Part shown: positions 23,008 through 33,842 of the stretch, piece after piece
Numbering within the stretch: the first letter of the stretch is position 1
Layout: every line of letters begins with the position of its first letter
IMG/VR virus record: IMGVR_UViG_3300048837_000207
Location: 1-58,797 of that record
DNA: 58,797 nucleotides
Direction: 5' to 3' (one strand)
Origin: a virus
Notes under the pieces: model-generated
What the model was told of the DNA's origin: nothing
The model's database searches: none
Seen by the model: only the letters and a program-made list of their open reading frames with translations
Position numbers and translations under genes: made by a program

Positions 23008-26000
23008 ATGGCCTCTCTGGAAGAAGTGCTGGCCCAGATCAACGGATCTGGCCCGGACCTCACTACGCCTGAAGATGTGATTCAGGGGCAGGCGGGGAGT
23101 GTCGGCGGGCCTGATCTCCCTCGCGGCATCCGGAACAACAACCCCGGCAACATCCGGCGCTCCGCGATCCCGTGGGAAGGTAAGGTCGAGGGCACGGACA
23201 CGGCGTTCGAGACCTTCGCCACCCCTGAGCATGGCATGCGGGCGTTGGAGAAGAACCTCACGACGTACCAGACCAAGCATGGGCTGGACACCCCGCGCAA
23301 GATCATCGGGCGGTGGGCGCCGCCGACCGAGAACGACACCGGGGCCTACGTCAACGCCGTGGCTCAGGCACTTGGCGTCGGCCCGGATGACCCTATCAAC
23401 GTGCAAGACCCGGCGGTCATGCAGCGGTTGCGCGATGCGATCATCCAGCACGAGAACGGCCAGAACCCGTACGCGGGCGGCGCGGCTGCGCCCACTGCGG
23501 CCCCGGCCAGCCCCGGCGTGGATGTCGCGGGCGCTCGCCAGCGGGCCATCGGGACCCGCGAGACGATGGAATCCGCTCGGGACAGCATTGGCACCAGCGA
23601 GGACTACAACACCCTCCTGCAGGGCGCTGCGGGCCTCCTGAAGGGCGCGGCCCCCGGCGGCAGCGTCTCTGCAGGCGACTACGGAAAGTCGGCTGTGGCC
23701 TCTCTGGGTTCGCTCGGCAGCATGTTGGCGGGCGCGGGCGAGTACGCCTCGCAGCAGCTCGGTGCTGGTGAAGGTACCGGGAACGAGGCATGGCGCTCGC
23801 TTTCCCCCATGTTCGCTGCAATGCGCGAGACGACCGACGCCTTCACGCAGGAGTGGCTGGACAAGCGGTCGGACGAAGCCAAGGAGCGGGCCGCCCGCCA
23901 GTTTACGACGCTCGACCCCGACCAGACCATCTGGCAGGGCGGCATGGGCGAGTTCGTCTCCAGCATCGCGCTCAAGGGCGCAGAGTCGCTGGCCCCCACG
24001 ATCGTTCCTCTCGGCGGCGCGGCCCTCCTCGGTCGGCTGTCGGTAGTCGCCGCATCGACGGTCCTCGGTGGCTCCGAGGCCGTACTGAGCATGGGCGCTG
24101 CCGCAGCGGACATGGCCGACGCCGTCCGCGAGGCTCCGATCGAGGAGCTGATGTCCTCGCCCCAGTTCCAGACACGGCTGAAGGAAGCTGGCGGCAACGA
24201 GGTCGCGGCCCGCGAGGCGTTCATCAACGACGTGCAGGGGTGGTCGCCGATCATCACTGGCGCGATCGTCGGCCTCACGGCCAAGATCGTCGGCAGGTCC
24301 TTCGACGAGATCTTCAGCCCTGACAAGGGCCTCGGCCTGTTCAAGCGGACCGGCGTGGGCTTCACGTCGGAGGCCACACAGGAAGCTGGCCAGTCGGCAG
24401 CGGAGCAGGTCGCCCAGAACGTCGCCCGTCGTGTGTACAACAGCGACACGGGCGTCTGGGACGGGGTCCTCGAAGCCTCGCTGCAGGGCGCGGCGGTCGG
24501 TGGCCCGATGGGCGGTGGCATGGCCGCAGCCTTCGGCACCCGGCCCCAGCCGGTCAAGCCCAAGGAGCAGGCGGTTCCGGACGACATCGCCGCTGCCGTC
24601 AACCCGGTTCCGGTCGGTGCGCCGACGGTTCCCGACACGACTGCCATCCCCGTTCCGAATGTCGATCCGACCGGAACAATGAACGCGCCGGAGCAGGAGG
24701 GCATGTTTGCTGGCATCGGCCCGCAGACGTGGACCGATATGGGCGGTGGAGAGCCGCCCCCGCCGCCCAGTGGCGGAGGCCCCGGCACTCCGGGGATGAG
24801 CTTCGGTAACGAGCAGGTAGCGCGAGCGATCGACACCGCGCCGTTGAGCGCGATACAGGGGACGGAGCCGCCCCCGCGAGCAGGGCAGTATCCCGGCTTC
24901 GCTGCCAACATCCCCGGCCCGCAGGATCCGTTCGACACGACTGGCATGGAAACGGTGGAGCCGCCGCCGCCGCCGATGCCGCCCAACGCCGGTCCGCAGT
25001 TGGACCCGGACACGCTGCCGTTCGTCCCGCCGGAAGCCCCGGCACAGGGCGAGCCGCCCGTACCGTATCAGCCCGCGCAGGAAGATCAGGTGCTGCTGGA
25101 AGGCCAGCCGCCCGACAAGACCTCTCGCCAGCAGGTCGGCTGGCGCGTGCGCCGCCTCGACCGACAGGGCAACGTCATTGCCTCCAAGCTCATGGGCAAG
25201 GAGGAGGCCGCTAACGGCATGGCCGAGGTCTGGCGCAAGGAGTCCGAGGCCAAGGGCACCGGGGACACGATCGAAGTCCTCCCGGCGCGGCAGACGGTCC
25301 TCGGCGATCGCTCGCCGGAAGCGGAGTCCGTCGGCGACTACATGGCGCAGCTCGACGACCTCCAGTCGGAGGACCGCCGGGGCGTCTACATCTCCAAGAA
25401 GGGCCTCGCGCACCTGAAGGCCGTCGGCAAGCTGGACGAGGTTCTGGGCCGGGGCGTGCCGATCCGCAACTTCGACAACCTCGGCGGCATCATGGTCGCC
25501 AAGGGCGGCGCTGCCGCCCGCGAGCTGATCGAACTCAAGGAGACCGACGCCGGGTCGCTGGACGAGATCATCGGTTACGCCACGACCGCTGGCCGTGGCA
25601 AGCCTGTGGGGAAGGATTCGCTCGTTGCCCAGAAGGTGGACGAGGACCTCAACGTCGTCCGCGAGCGGCTCATCAGTCCTGCGGAGAAGCAGCAGGTCAT
25701 CGAGGAGTGGGGCGAGGATGTGCGGTTCGTGCGACCCGAGAAGGCGCTGGCCGACCGCAAGGCGCGAGTCGCGGCTGATCGCAAGCCCGTCCAGTCACAG
25801 GACGTTGCACAGTCGAAGGAGAAGGTCGGTGAGCTGTTCACTGGTCCGGTCATTGGCGGCGACAAGGCACGGGCTGAGGCGCTGGTCGAGCAGGATCCGG
25901 ACATCACCGAGGACGAGGTCGGCGAGAAGCTGATCCAGTCCGCTGCCGTCACCGCCAAGGCGGAGCGTGAGCGCCGCAAGTTCGGCGACCTCCCGGCCCC

Positions 26001-29000
26001 CGAGGACGTGTACTTCCGTGGTAAGGAAGTCACGCAGGCCGCTCGCACCGCGCAGTCCGCTGGCAAGACGAAGGCGGAACTGGAAGCGCAGAAGGCCGAG
26101 CTGGAGGCCACCCCGCTCTCCCCCTTGGAGGATGCAAAGACCCGGCAGGAAACCCTGACCCGGATCTCCGACGCAATCTACGAAGCGAACCGGGACGTTC
26201 AGAAGGCCGCTGGCACCGTCACCGGCACCAAGGACGTGGCGGCGCAGCGCCAGCAGGAGTACCGCGACCTCTACGGCAAGCTGGTCGATGCGGCGATCCG
26301 CGTCGAGATACAGCAGGACATGGGGTCCGATCAGGACGCGACCGAGGCACAGGCTGCCTACGATCAGGCGCTTGAGGACATCAAGCTGTTCATGCAGGTC
26401 GAGGGTGCGTACACCCGTGGCGAGGCGCTGGCCGACGCCGCGATGCGCTTCAGCCCCAAGGCCCGCAAGAAGGTTTTCGCACGCACGCAGGCCGCGAAGG
26501 AGAACAAGCGCGACCTCACTGCTGTGGAGAAGGCTGTCGAGCAGGGCTTCCGGGCACGGCCCGACGAAGTCACGACCGACGAGATGTCGCCGAAGGAGGC
26601 TCGCGCAGCGGGCAAGCTCCGCAACACGGGCGAGCAGGTCGTCAGCGACACCGTCTCGGCGGAGAACGTCGCGCGGGCGGCACGGGTCAGTGCGCTCAGT
26701 GCTGCGGAGCTGGGGAAGGTCAAGCTCCACACGAAGCGGCTGGAGGCGGCTGCGAAGAAGCTCGAAGGCATGCTGACGGATCCGGAGACCCGGTATCTCG
26801 TCCGCCGCTGGCTGGGCGAGTACATGCTGGCCATGCGCCGCAACACCCCCGCCGAGCAGCGGAACGTCAAGACGAACCGGAACTGGGCATGGCACGGTCG
26901 CGCTGGCCGTGTGACCGAGATGGTCGGCAACCTGTTCGGCGAGAACGTCACGGCTGCGACCCAGCAGAAGGGACTGGAGAACGTCGCCACTCGTGTGGTG
27001 AAGCTCGCCTCGCGTGCCAACCGGCTGGGCATCGGCGCCGAGATGGACCCGACCGGGTTCATTCTGGCGATCGAGAGCGGCAAGGCTTCGGAGCTGGAGG
27101 CGTTCCTCACCGAGCAGGTGACACCGCTGGAGGACACGGGCTTCCCGAGCGACCTCACGAAGGACGCGCTGGAGGCGATGGACCCCGGCACCCTGAACAC
27201 GCTCTACGTTCGTGCAGTGAACTTCATGGACGCCGAGCGCACCCCCGACGTGGTGCGGGCGTTCATGGTCCGTGGGGTCAAGAAGTGGCTGGGCCGTCGG
27301 TTCTCTACTGGAGAAGTCAACGTCAACGAGGACCGGAACGTACGCACCGGCGAGAAGGCTGTCCCGGCGACATTCAAGGAGCGCGACGCCAAAGGTAATG
27401 TGACGAAGGAGTGGGAGCCCGCGCCACGCTTCGTTTCCGCCCGACAGCTCTACAACGAGTTGATCAGCGGAAGCTCGTCGATGCAGGGTACCGGCGGCGA
27501 CAAGCGCATGCCGCTCGACCAGCTCAAGGAGCTGTACGCGCTCGCCGTGGAAGAGTCCAAGAGCGCGGCCAAGGCCAAGGATCGCCTGCCGGAGCGCCCG
27601 ATGGGGCTGTACCGGAACAAGCTCCTCCGTCGTGTTGCGAAGAGCGACAAGGTCGAGGACATCCTGCGTGCGTCGGCCAAGGCGGGCAAGCAGAAGGTCG
27701 GCACTGGCGGCACGCAGCTCACTCGGACGACGACCGACAAGGCGACCCCGGACAAGTACACGAAGGCGGAGTCGAAGTACTCCCCCGGCGTGTTGCTCAA
27801 CAACGATCCTCCCCGCGAGCTGAAGGGCAAGGCGAAGGAGGAACACGAGGCCAAGCAGAGGCAGGCTATCTCCGAGATGGCCCGCGAAGATGTGGCGTTC
27901 GATGAGTTCCTCACGAAGCTGGAGAAGAACCGCGACTTCGCGGCCATCGCCAGCGAGGTTGACGGTAAGGGCAGGATGACAGAGCGCGCCAGACTCGCTC
28001 GCAATGCCCAGACTTACGCTACATGGTTGAGCCTGTACCTTGGCTCGTTCGTGAAGCTCAACGAGGCACAGCAGCTCCAGAACCCGAAGGTGCTGGACGA
28101 AGTTCTGCAGCTTGTCGAAGATCTGCGGAACATCCGCAACCTGCCGATGAAGAACTTCATCACTCAGTTGGGCGGGGCGTTTGGCGTCGAAATGGCCGCG
28201 CAGGAGAAGCGGGCGCGGGGCGCGATCAACAACGCGCTCGACAAGCGTAACCCGCAGGATAAGGGGCAGTGGATGGCTGCTTCACTGGCCCGCCTTGGGG
28301 CGACGGAAGCGGCACTGGACCGGCTCAACGAGCAGTGGAAGAACAGCGAGGAATACGTCGAGATCATCCAGCCGATACTGGCAAACATCCGCAAGGCGCT
28401 TATTCGCGACAAGTGGTACAGCTACGAGTTGACGGATGACGAGCAGGACGCTGTCTCTTGGCTGTTCGCCAAGTGGTCGAGGAATGAGGAGTGGATGAAC
28501 CGGCTCACGAAGAAGCAGCGTGAAGCCATCGAGAAGCTGCCGTTCGACCAGACGCTGAAGGATGAACTGTACGACCCGCTGAGCAAGCAGCTTGCAGCTA
28601 CTGGGTTCCCCAACCGGGACGTGGCGCTGGAGAAGAAGTTCGTCAAGCGGTTCGGGAAGGACGCAGGAACGCCCCGCGAGCGTGTGCTGGAAGGCGATGT
28701 CGTCTACAGGCTCGACGCAGACGGAAACCGCATCCCGACTATCACCGGCAAGGAAGTCGGCGGTGCGTGGGCGCTGCCGGACGACCCCAACACCCCGGAG
28801 AACCAGCTCGCCGATCGGATCCGTGAAGCGTCACTGCCTCCGGAGCAGCGTGCCCGCGCTCGCGAAGAAGCTCTTGTCAACATGACGGACGAGGAAGCGG
28901 ACAAGCTTCCGGCAGGGCGGAAGGAGGAACGGCAGCGGCTGCTGACCGAGTCGAAGGCCACGCGCTACGCCGCTCAGCTCCAGAAGGTTCAGGACCTGAT

Positions 29001-32000
29001 GCAGGAGTTCCGTGACTACGTGTCGGGGAACCTGCGCAACGTCACCGCCGCCGCGATCAACGCCGCCGAGTCTCGGATGATCGAAGCCCTGCGTGACCTT
29101 GGCGCGTGGAAGGACATCTCCAAGAAGGATGGCACCGGCACGATCAAGCTGCCGGACGCAGAGTCCGTCATGCGTCAGATCGAGAAGCTCACAGCCGATA
29201 TGCGGGCGCTCGAAGCAGAGTACGGCTACCACCGCGTGGCGGTTCGCGACAGCAAGGGCAAGCCTACCGGCGAGACCAAGTTGCTGTTCATCGGCGGCGA
29301 GCGCACTGACGCCAAGGGGCGGCTGGTCGGGCAGGACCCGAAGTACCTCAAGCAGTGGGACAAGCTGGCCGAGGAGATGAACGACGCGCAGGCGCAGCTC
29401 GCGCTGCTCCCGCGAGGCCCGAAGTTCAAGACCGAAGCCATCACCTACCGGCGCCTTGGCGACCGGCTGGTGCAGGGCCTCGTGACCAAGGCACAGGTGG
29501 CCGAGAACGCTGCGGTGCTGAAGCTCCGCCGGTTCATGACCGAGATCGAGCGCCAGCTCACGCTCGGCCTGCCCAAGACTCCGCAGCCGCGTAAGTCCGC
29601 GTGGAAGGGCCTGCCGCTGGACGAGAACGACAAGCCTCTGGACCCTCCCCGCAAGCTCACCGAGAAGGAGGAACTCGCACGGGCCAAGGCCGAGGCTCGC
29701 GAGTCGCTGGCGAACCAGCAGGAACCCCTCCCTTTTGAGGTAGCTCAGGCGGTCAATCGCCTGAGCGGCAAGCTGAATCTCGACCTCACTGCGATGTCGG
29801 GAGATGCCGCCGCGCCCACCGCCAACGAGTCGGAGGCGTACAGCGCGATCACTACTGCACTGGCGAACGCCCCCGAGGGCGCGACGATGGGCGATGTGGT
29901 CGCCGACCTGCAGAGCAGTCTGGAACGTGATCACCCGTACCAGCCGCTGCTCGCCAAGCTGGCGCGGTTCCCCGAGATCGCGGCGACCAACGTCCGGTTC
30001 GTGGAACTGATTCCCGGCACGAAGGGCAACGGTGTCGGTCGGCTCGTTCTGGACAGCGAGAACAAGCCGCGCATCATCCTGAGCAGGAAGTGGTTCGGCG
30101 CCAACGGCCTCAACCCGGTCGAGGGCCTGCATGCGCTGCTGCACGAGATGGTCCACGCTGCCACGGTGGGCAACATCATCGGGCCGATGTACGGCAACCG
30201 TGAGCTGCGCAACCGGATTGACACCTTGCGCAAGATCGCTCGCGAGAAGTTCGGCGATCGGTTCGACTATGCCACCAGCGATGTCTACGAGTTCGTGGCC
30301 GAGGCGTACACCAACGCCGAGTTCCAGCGTGCGCTGAAGGACTACAAGGCTGCCGAGCTGGCGAAGTCCTCGCTCTGGAATCGCTTCGTGAACATCGTCC
30401 GCACCTTCATGGGGCTGGACACCGAGTTCACCGACCTGCTCGACGCCGTCATGACTATCACGACGGACACCTTCGGGCCGACGCCGTTCGACAAGTACAG
30501 CAAGCGTGTGGTGGATCTGGAAGGCGCTGGCTTGAATCTGGGCGTGGACACCTTCTTGGACAAGCACGTCACTCCTGTGACGAACGCGCTGAAGGACCGG
30601 GCCAAGCTCCGCGCCGACATGGTTCGCGAAGGCACCACGGCCCTGAACCGGCTCGCCGAGGCGGGCCGCAGGTTCATGGTCAAGTCGCTGACGGTCCGCC
30701 AGCTCCACGACTTCTTCGTCAACGAGTTCGGTGGCAAGGACGGCGCCTTGGCCAAGTGGTTCGCTGCGTGGGAGGCCCGCAACGCCTCTGCCACACACGA
30801 GCTGGGAGTCGCCGACAAGCTCTCCCGCCGCTGGACGTTGCTGCGCGATGCAGACCCGGAGGCCGAAGTCCGGCTCTCCGAAGTGATGCACGACGCGACG
30901 ACCTACGGCATGCACATCGACGAGGCGTTCCCGTCCGCTGCCGCATTTCAGGCGAAGGCCAATCTGGCTGCGCTCAAGGCGAGCAAGGCCCGCAAGGCGT
31001 ACGAAGAAGCCAAGGTGGTGTTCGACGCGACCTACGGCAAGCAGCCCAACATCCATCTGGAAGAGAGCCAGCGGGGTGACTACGACAAGATCCGGGCAGA
31101 GTGGGACAAGCTGACCCCGGAAGCGCAGGCGCTCTACAAGGAAGTGCGGAACTACTACCGCGAGACGATCGACCGCGAGAGCAGGCTGATGATGCTCAAC
31201 GCGATCCGGTCGAGCAAGCTCTACGACGGCGAGTTCACGCTCACCGAGAACGACATCGACTTCGAAAAGATCAACGAGGGCGAGGGCGGCATCAACGGCT
31301 GGCTCCAGCGCACGCTCGGGATCGACATCGCTGCCGACAAGAAGGCGATCGAGAAGCTGAAGGAAAGCCTCAAGACGGACTCGGCGACCCTCACGAAGGA
31401 CCAGATCCGGGCACGCAAGCAGGCCCTGCGCCTGACCCAGATTGATCTGGCCGAGGAGATCGACCAGCTCCGCATCGTGGCCAAGATGGCGAGCATCCCG
31501 CGCCTGAAGAAGGGTCCGTATTTCCCGAAGCGCCGGTTCGGCGACTACGTCGTCCGCGCCGAGAAGCTGATCGAGGTCAAGCGGTTCGCGAACCGGCCCG
31601 AGGCCAATGCGTGGAAGCACGAGCAGCAGCTCAAGGACCCGACGATCCAGTTCAAGGAAAAGCGCCACGAGGACGGCACGATGGACGTTGCCGCCATCGA
31701 GGTTGAGTTCAGGACTGGGGAAACCTACACCGAGGCTGCGAACGCCCGCGAGGAGCTGATCCGGATCTACGGCAAGGACGCGGTCACGGACATCGACACG
31801 AAGTCGAACCAGTTCGCGCGAGATGCGTCGATCCCGTCGAACGCGGCGCTGCAGGCGCTGCTCGGCAAGCTGGAAGGGAACCCCGGCGCACAGGCGGCGC
31901 TGCGGAACTTCTACCTGCAGACGCTGAGCGACAAGTCGTTCCGCAAGAACGAGATCAAGCGCAAGAACATCCGTGGCGCCGACGCTGCGAACCAGCAGCG

Positions 32001-33840
32001 TGCGTTCGCGTTCTACGCCAAGTCGTCGTCCTACTACACCGCCCAGCTCCGCTACGGCCACGTCATGGCGACGGCCAAGCGGGAGATGGACGAGTTCGTC
32101 AAGAAGAACCGCGAGCAGCCGGGGGACCGGCACTCCACAATCATGCTGCGAAAGCTGGTTGACGAGCTGGAGATTCGGGACAATCAGGCCGCCGACATCC
32201 ACGACCTGCCGAAGTTCATCCGGCGCTCGGTCGAGTACGGCCAGTTCATGCTGCTCACCAGCCCGTCGTACTGGCTGATCAACGCTACGCAGCCGTGGAT
32301 GGTTACGGTGCCGTGGCTGGCAGGCTACACGTCTACCCTTAATGCGGTGAACGAGCTGAAGAAGGCGCAGAACCTGATCATCCACCCGCTCCTCAAAGAG
32401 TCGGTGAAGTCCTACGGCGGCTTCAAGGCCCTGTGGTCCAAGACGACCGCAGAGGATGCCTTCACCGTCGTCGAGAAGGTTGTGGACGACATCGCCAAGA
32501 GCGACCACCCGCGCAAGGCCGACCTGCTCCGCATGATCGAGTCGCTGAAGCAGGCGTCGATCATCGACCTGTCGTTCGTGGCCGAGCTGCGGCAGATCGC
32601 AGTGGGCGAGGACAGCAAGATGGCTGACGCCGTCCTCGATGCCTCGCGGATCATGGCGCACCTGACCGAGGTCAACAACCGCCTGATGGTCTCGATCGCG
32701 GCCTACGAGATCTACCGCAAGCAGGGGCAGAGCCACGAGGACGCGGTCCAGTTCGCCAAGCAGGCCGTGGCCAAGACCCAGTTCGACTACTCGGCGCAGA
32801 ACAAGCCTCGCCTGTTCAGCGCCAACGACGCTGCGTGGAAGCCGCTGGTGTTCCAGTTCATGCAGTACGCTCAGCACATGTATGTCACGATGTTCGAGCA
32901 GGTCGCGAAGCTCGTGCGCAACGAGAACTTCGGCGATCGGAAGCGGGCGGCGCGGATCCTCGGCGGCATGCTCGGGACCCACATGATCGCTGGCGGTATC
33001 GTTGGCATGACGATCCAGCCGATCAAGTGGGCCTTCGGCCTGCTCATGGTGGCGTTCGGCGATGACGACGAGGACAACACGTTCCGCAATGCTGTGTCGG
33101 GCGAGACCTACGACCGCGCCATCGCCGATGCACTGGCGGCCATCTTCGGCACCAACAAGGTGTCGGAGGTCCTGCGGGCCGGGGCGCCGCGTGCGCTTGG
33201 CTTCGACGTGTCGAACCGCATGGCCTTGGGCCAGCTCTACATGGCCGACATCAACCCGAAGAACGCCGAGACCCTCGCTGGCTCGATCGCGATGAGCTTC
33301 CTCGGCCCGATGCCGAATCTTGTCGGCAACCTGTATCAGGCATCGCAGAAGTTCGCCGAGGGAGACCTCGATCGCGCTGCCGAGCTGGCGTCACCGAAGA
33401 TGATCCGCGATGTGATCCGCGCCTACCGTTTCGCGAACGAAGGTGTAACGGACAACACCGGCAAGGTCATCATGACCCCGAGCCAGCTTGACCCGGTGTC
33501 CCTGTTCTGGCAGTCGATGGGCTTCAGCCCGTCGCAGGTGGCTGAGCTGTATGCTCGGAACTCCGCTGTCAAGGACCGGCAGATGTTTGCGAACACTCGC
33601 AAGGCCGAGGTCATGAAGATGCAGCGGATGGTTCGCGTTACCGGGAACTACCGCGATGCGCAGCAGGCCCTGCGGGAGTACAATCGTCAGTTCCCCGAGA
33701 ACCCCATCACGTTCGCCGAAGTCGTGCGGAGCCTGACCGGCCAGCGCGAGGACGAGCGGACAGTGCAGCGGCTTGGTGCTACGCTTGGCGAACGCGAGCG
33801 TGCCTACGCTCGTGAAGGCAAGCCCTACAACGTGGAGTGA
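23008..33840 (+). CDS. Giant polyvalent virion protein: lysozyme-like + HExxH metallopeptidase
   Basis: 3610 residues, uninterrupted. Residues 38-155 form a lysozyme-like domain (RGIRNNNPGNIRRS... and YVNAVAQALGVGPDD) known from phage structural lysins. A Pro/Gly-rich linker spans about 560-700. Long Lys/Glu-rich helical regions cover about 860-2300. Residues 2379-2383 read HEMVH (zincin motif) with Glu residues in EFVAE at 2428-2432 as possible third ligand, typical of the metallopeptidase in phage polyvalent proteins. The C-terminal 600 residues include membrane-like segments (FMLLTSPSYWLINATQPWMVTVPWLAGY) and resemble the LPD38 region. It is probably packed in the head, ejected ahead of DNA, and acts in envelope and cytoplasm. 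Confidence 0.8.
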   Translation: MASLEEVLAQINGSGPDLTTPEDVIQGQAGSVGGPDLPRGIRNNNPGNIRRSAIPWEGKVEGTDTAFETFATPEHGMRALEKNLTTYQTKHGLDTPRKIIGRWAPPTENDTGAYVNAVAQALGVGPDDPINVQDPAVMQRLRDAIIQHENGQNPYAGGAAAPTAAPASPGVDVAGARQRAIGTRETMESARDSIGTSEDYNTLLQGAAGLLKGAAPGGSVSAGDYGKSAVASLGSLGSMLAGAGEYASQQLGAGEGTGNEAWRSLSPMFAAMRETTDAFTQEWLDKRSDEAKERAARQFTTLDPDQTIWQGGMGEFVSSIALKGAESLAPTIVPLGGAALLGRLSVVAASTVLGGSEAVLSMGAAAADMADAVREAPIEELMSSPQFQTRLKEAGGNEVAAREAFINDVQGWSPIITGAIVGLTAKIVGRSFDEIFSPDKGLGLFKRTGVGFTSEATQEAGQSAAEQVAQNVARRVYNSDTGVWDGVLEASLQGAAVGGPMGGGMAAAFGTRPQPVKPKEQAVPDDIAAAVNPVPVGAPTVPDTTAIPVPNVDPTGTMNAPEQEGMFAGIGPQTWTDMGGGEPPPPPSGGGPGTPGMSFGNEQVARAIDTAPLSAIQGTEPPPRAGQYPGFAANIPGPQDPFDTTGMETVEPPPPPMPPNAGPQLDPDTLPFVPPEAPAQGEPPVPYQPAQEDQVLLEGQPPDKTSRQQVGWRVRRLDRQGNVIASKLMGKEEAANGMAEVWRKESEAKGTGDTIEVLPARQTVLGDRSPEAESVGDYMAQLDDLQSEDRRGVYISKKGLAHLKAVGKLDEVLGRGVPIRNFDNLGGIMVAKGGAAARELIELKETDAGSLDEIIGYATTAGRGKPVGKDSLVAQKVDEDLNVVRERLISPAEKQQVIEEWGEDVRFVRPEKALADRKARVAADRKPVQSQDVAQSKEKVGELFTGPVIGGDKARAEALVEQDPDITEDEVGEKLIQSAAVTAKAERERRKFGDLPAPEDVYFRGKEVTQAARTAQSAGKTKAELEAQKAELEATPLSPLEDAKTRQETLTRISDAIYEANRDVQKAAGTVTGTKDVAAQRQQEYRDLYGKLVDAAIRVEIQQDMGSDQDATEAQAAYDQALEDIKLFMQVEGAYTRGEALADAAMRFSPKARKKVFARTQAAKENKRDLTAVEKAVEQGFRARPDEVTTDEMSPKEARAAGKLRNTGEQVVSDTVSAENVARAARVSALSAAELGKVKLHTKRLEAAAKKLEGMLTDPETRYLVRRWLGEYMLAMRRNTPAEQRNVKTNRNWAWHGRAGRVTEMVGNLFGENVTAATQQKGLENVATRVVKLASRANRLGIGAEMDPTGFILAIESGKASELEAFLTEQVTPLEDTGFPSDLTKDALEAMDPGTLNTLYVRAVNFMDAERTPDVVRAFMVRGVKKWLGRRFSTGEVNVNEDRNVRTGEKAVPATFKERDAKGNVTKEWEPAPRFVSARQLYNELISGSSSMQGTGGDKRMPLDQLKELYALAVEESKSAAKAKDRLPERPMGLYRNKLLRRVAKSDKVEDILRASAKAGKQKVGTGGTQLTRTTTDKATPDKYTKAESKYSPGVLLNNDPPRELKGKAKEEHEAKQRQAISEMAREDVAFDEFLTKLEKNRDFAAIASEVDGKGRMTERARLARNAQTYATWLSLYLGSFVKLNEAQQLQNPKVLDEVLQLVEDLRNIRNLPMKNFITQLGGAFGVEMAAQEKRARGAINNALDKRNPQDKGQWMAASLARLGATEAALDRLNEQWKNSEEYVEIIQPILANIRKALIRDKWYSYELTDDEQDAVSWLFAKWSRNEEWMNRLTKKQREAIEKLPFDQTLKDELYDPLSKQLAATGFPNRDVALEKKFVKRFGKDAGTPRERVLEGDVVYRLDADGNRIPTITGKEVGGAWALPDDPNTPENQLADRIREASLPPEQRARAREEALVNMTDEEADKLPAGRKEERQRLLTESKATRYAAQLQKVQDLMQEFRDYVSGNLRNVTAAAINAAESRMIEALRDLGAWKDISKKDGTGTIKLPDAESVMRQIEKLTADMRALEAEYGYHRVAVRDSKGKPTGETKLLFIGGERTDAKGRLVGQDPKYLKQWDKLAEEMNDAQAQLALLPRGPKFKTEAITYRRLGDRLVQGLVTKAQVAENAAVLKLRRFMTEIERQLTLGLPKTPQPRKSAWKGLPLDENDKPLDPPRKLTEKEELARAKAEARESLANQQEPLPFEVAQAVNRLSGKLNLDLTAMSGDAAAPTANESEAYSAITTALANAPEGATMGDVVADLQSSLERDHPYQPLLAKLARFPEIAATNVRFVELIPGTKGNGVGRLVLDSENKPRIILSRKWFGANGLNPVEGLHALLHEMVHAATVGNIIGPMYGNRELRNRIDTLRKIAREKFGDRFDYATSDVYEFVAEAYTNAEFQRALKDYKAAELAKSSLWNRFVNIVRTFMGLDTEFTDLLDAVMTITTDTFGPTPFDKYSKRVVDLEGAGLNLGVDTFLDKHVTPVTNALKDRAKLRADMVREGTTALNRLAEAGRRFMVKSLTVRQLHDFFVNEFGGKDGALAKWFAAWEARNASATHELGVADKLSRRWTLLRDADPEAEVRLSEVMHDATTYGMHIDEAFPSAAAFQAKANLAALKASKARKAYEEAKVVFDATYGKQPNIHLEESQRGDYDKIRAEWDKLTPEAQALYKEVRNYYRETIDRESRLMMLNAIRSSKLYDGEFTLTENDIDFEKINEGEGGINGWLQRTLGIDIAADKKAIEKLKESLKTDSATLTKDQIRARKQALRLTQIDLAEEIDQLRIVAKMASIPRLKKGPYFPKRRFGDYVVRAEKLIEVKRFANRPEANAWKHEQQLKDPTIQFKEKRHEDGTMDVAAIEVEFRTGETYTEAANAREELIRIYGKDAVTDIDTKSNQFARDASIPSNAALQALLGKLEGNPGAQAALRNFYLQTLSDKSFRKNEIKRKNIRGADAANQQRAFAFYAKSSSYYTAQLRYGHVMATAKREMDEFVKKNREQPGDRHSTIMLRKLVDELEIRDNQAADIHDLPKFIRRSVEYGQFMLLTSPSYWLINATQPWMVTVPWLAGYTSTLNAVNELKKAQNLIIHPLLKESVKSYGGFKALWSKTTAEDAFTVVEKVVDDIAKSDHPRKADLLRMIESLKQASIIDLSFVAELRQIAVGEDSKMADAVLDASRIMAHLTEVNNRLMVSIAAYEIYRKQGQSHEDAVQFAKQAVAKTQFDYSAQNKPRLFSANDAAWKPLVFQFMQYAQHMYVTMFEQVAKLVRNENFGDRKRAARILGGMLGTHMIAGGIVGMTIQPIKWAFGLLMVAFGDDDEDNTFRNAVSGETYDRAIADALAAIFGTNKVSEVLRAGAPRALGFDVSNRMALGQLYMADINPKNAETLAGSIAMSFLGPMPNLVGNLYQASQKFAEGDLDRAAELASPKMIRDVIRAYRFANEGVTDNTGKVIMTPSQLDPVSLFWQSMGFSPSQVAELYARNSAVKDRQMFANTRKAEVMKMQRMVRVTGNYRDAQQALREYNRQFPENPITFAEVVRSLTGQREDERTVQRLGATLGERERAYAREGKPYNVE

Positions 33841-33842
33841 TC

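Noticed and set aside
28831-32982. A 1383-codon open frame antisense to the giant gene, and similar long frames elsewhere (for example 11989-14211, 22927-25413, 36541-38319)
   Set aside because: GC-rich third positions leave the opposite strand open by chance. These frames have low-complexity Arg/Leu/Val/His-rich translations, no ribosome-binding sites and no motifs, and each lies over a convincing gene.
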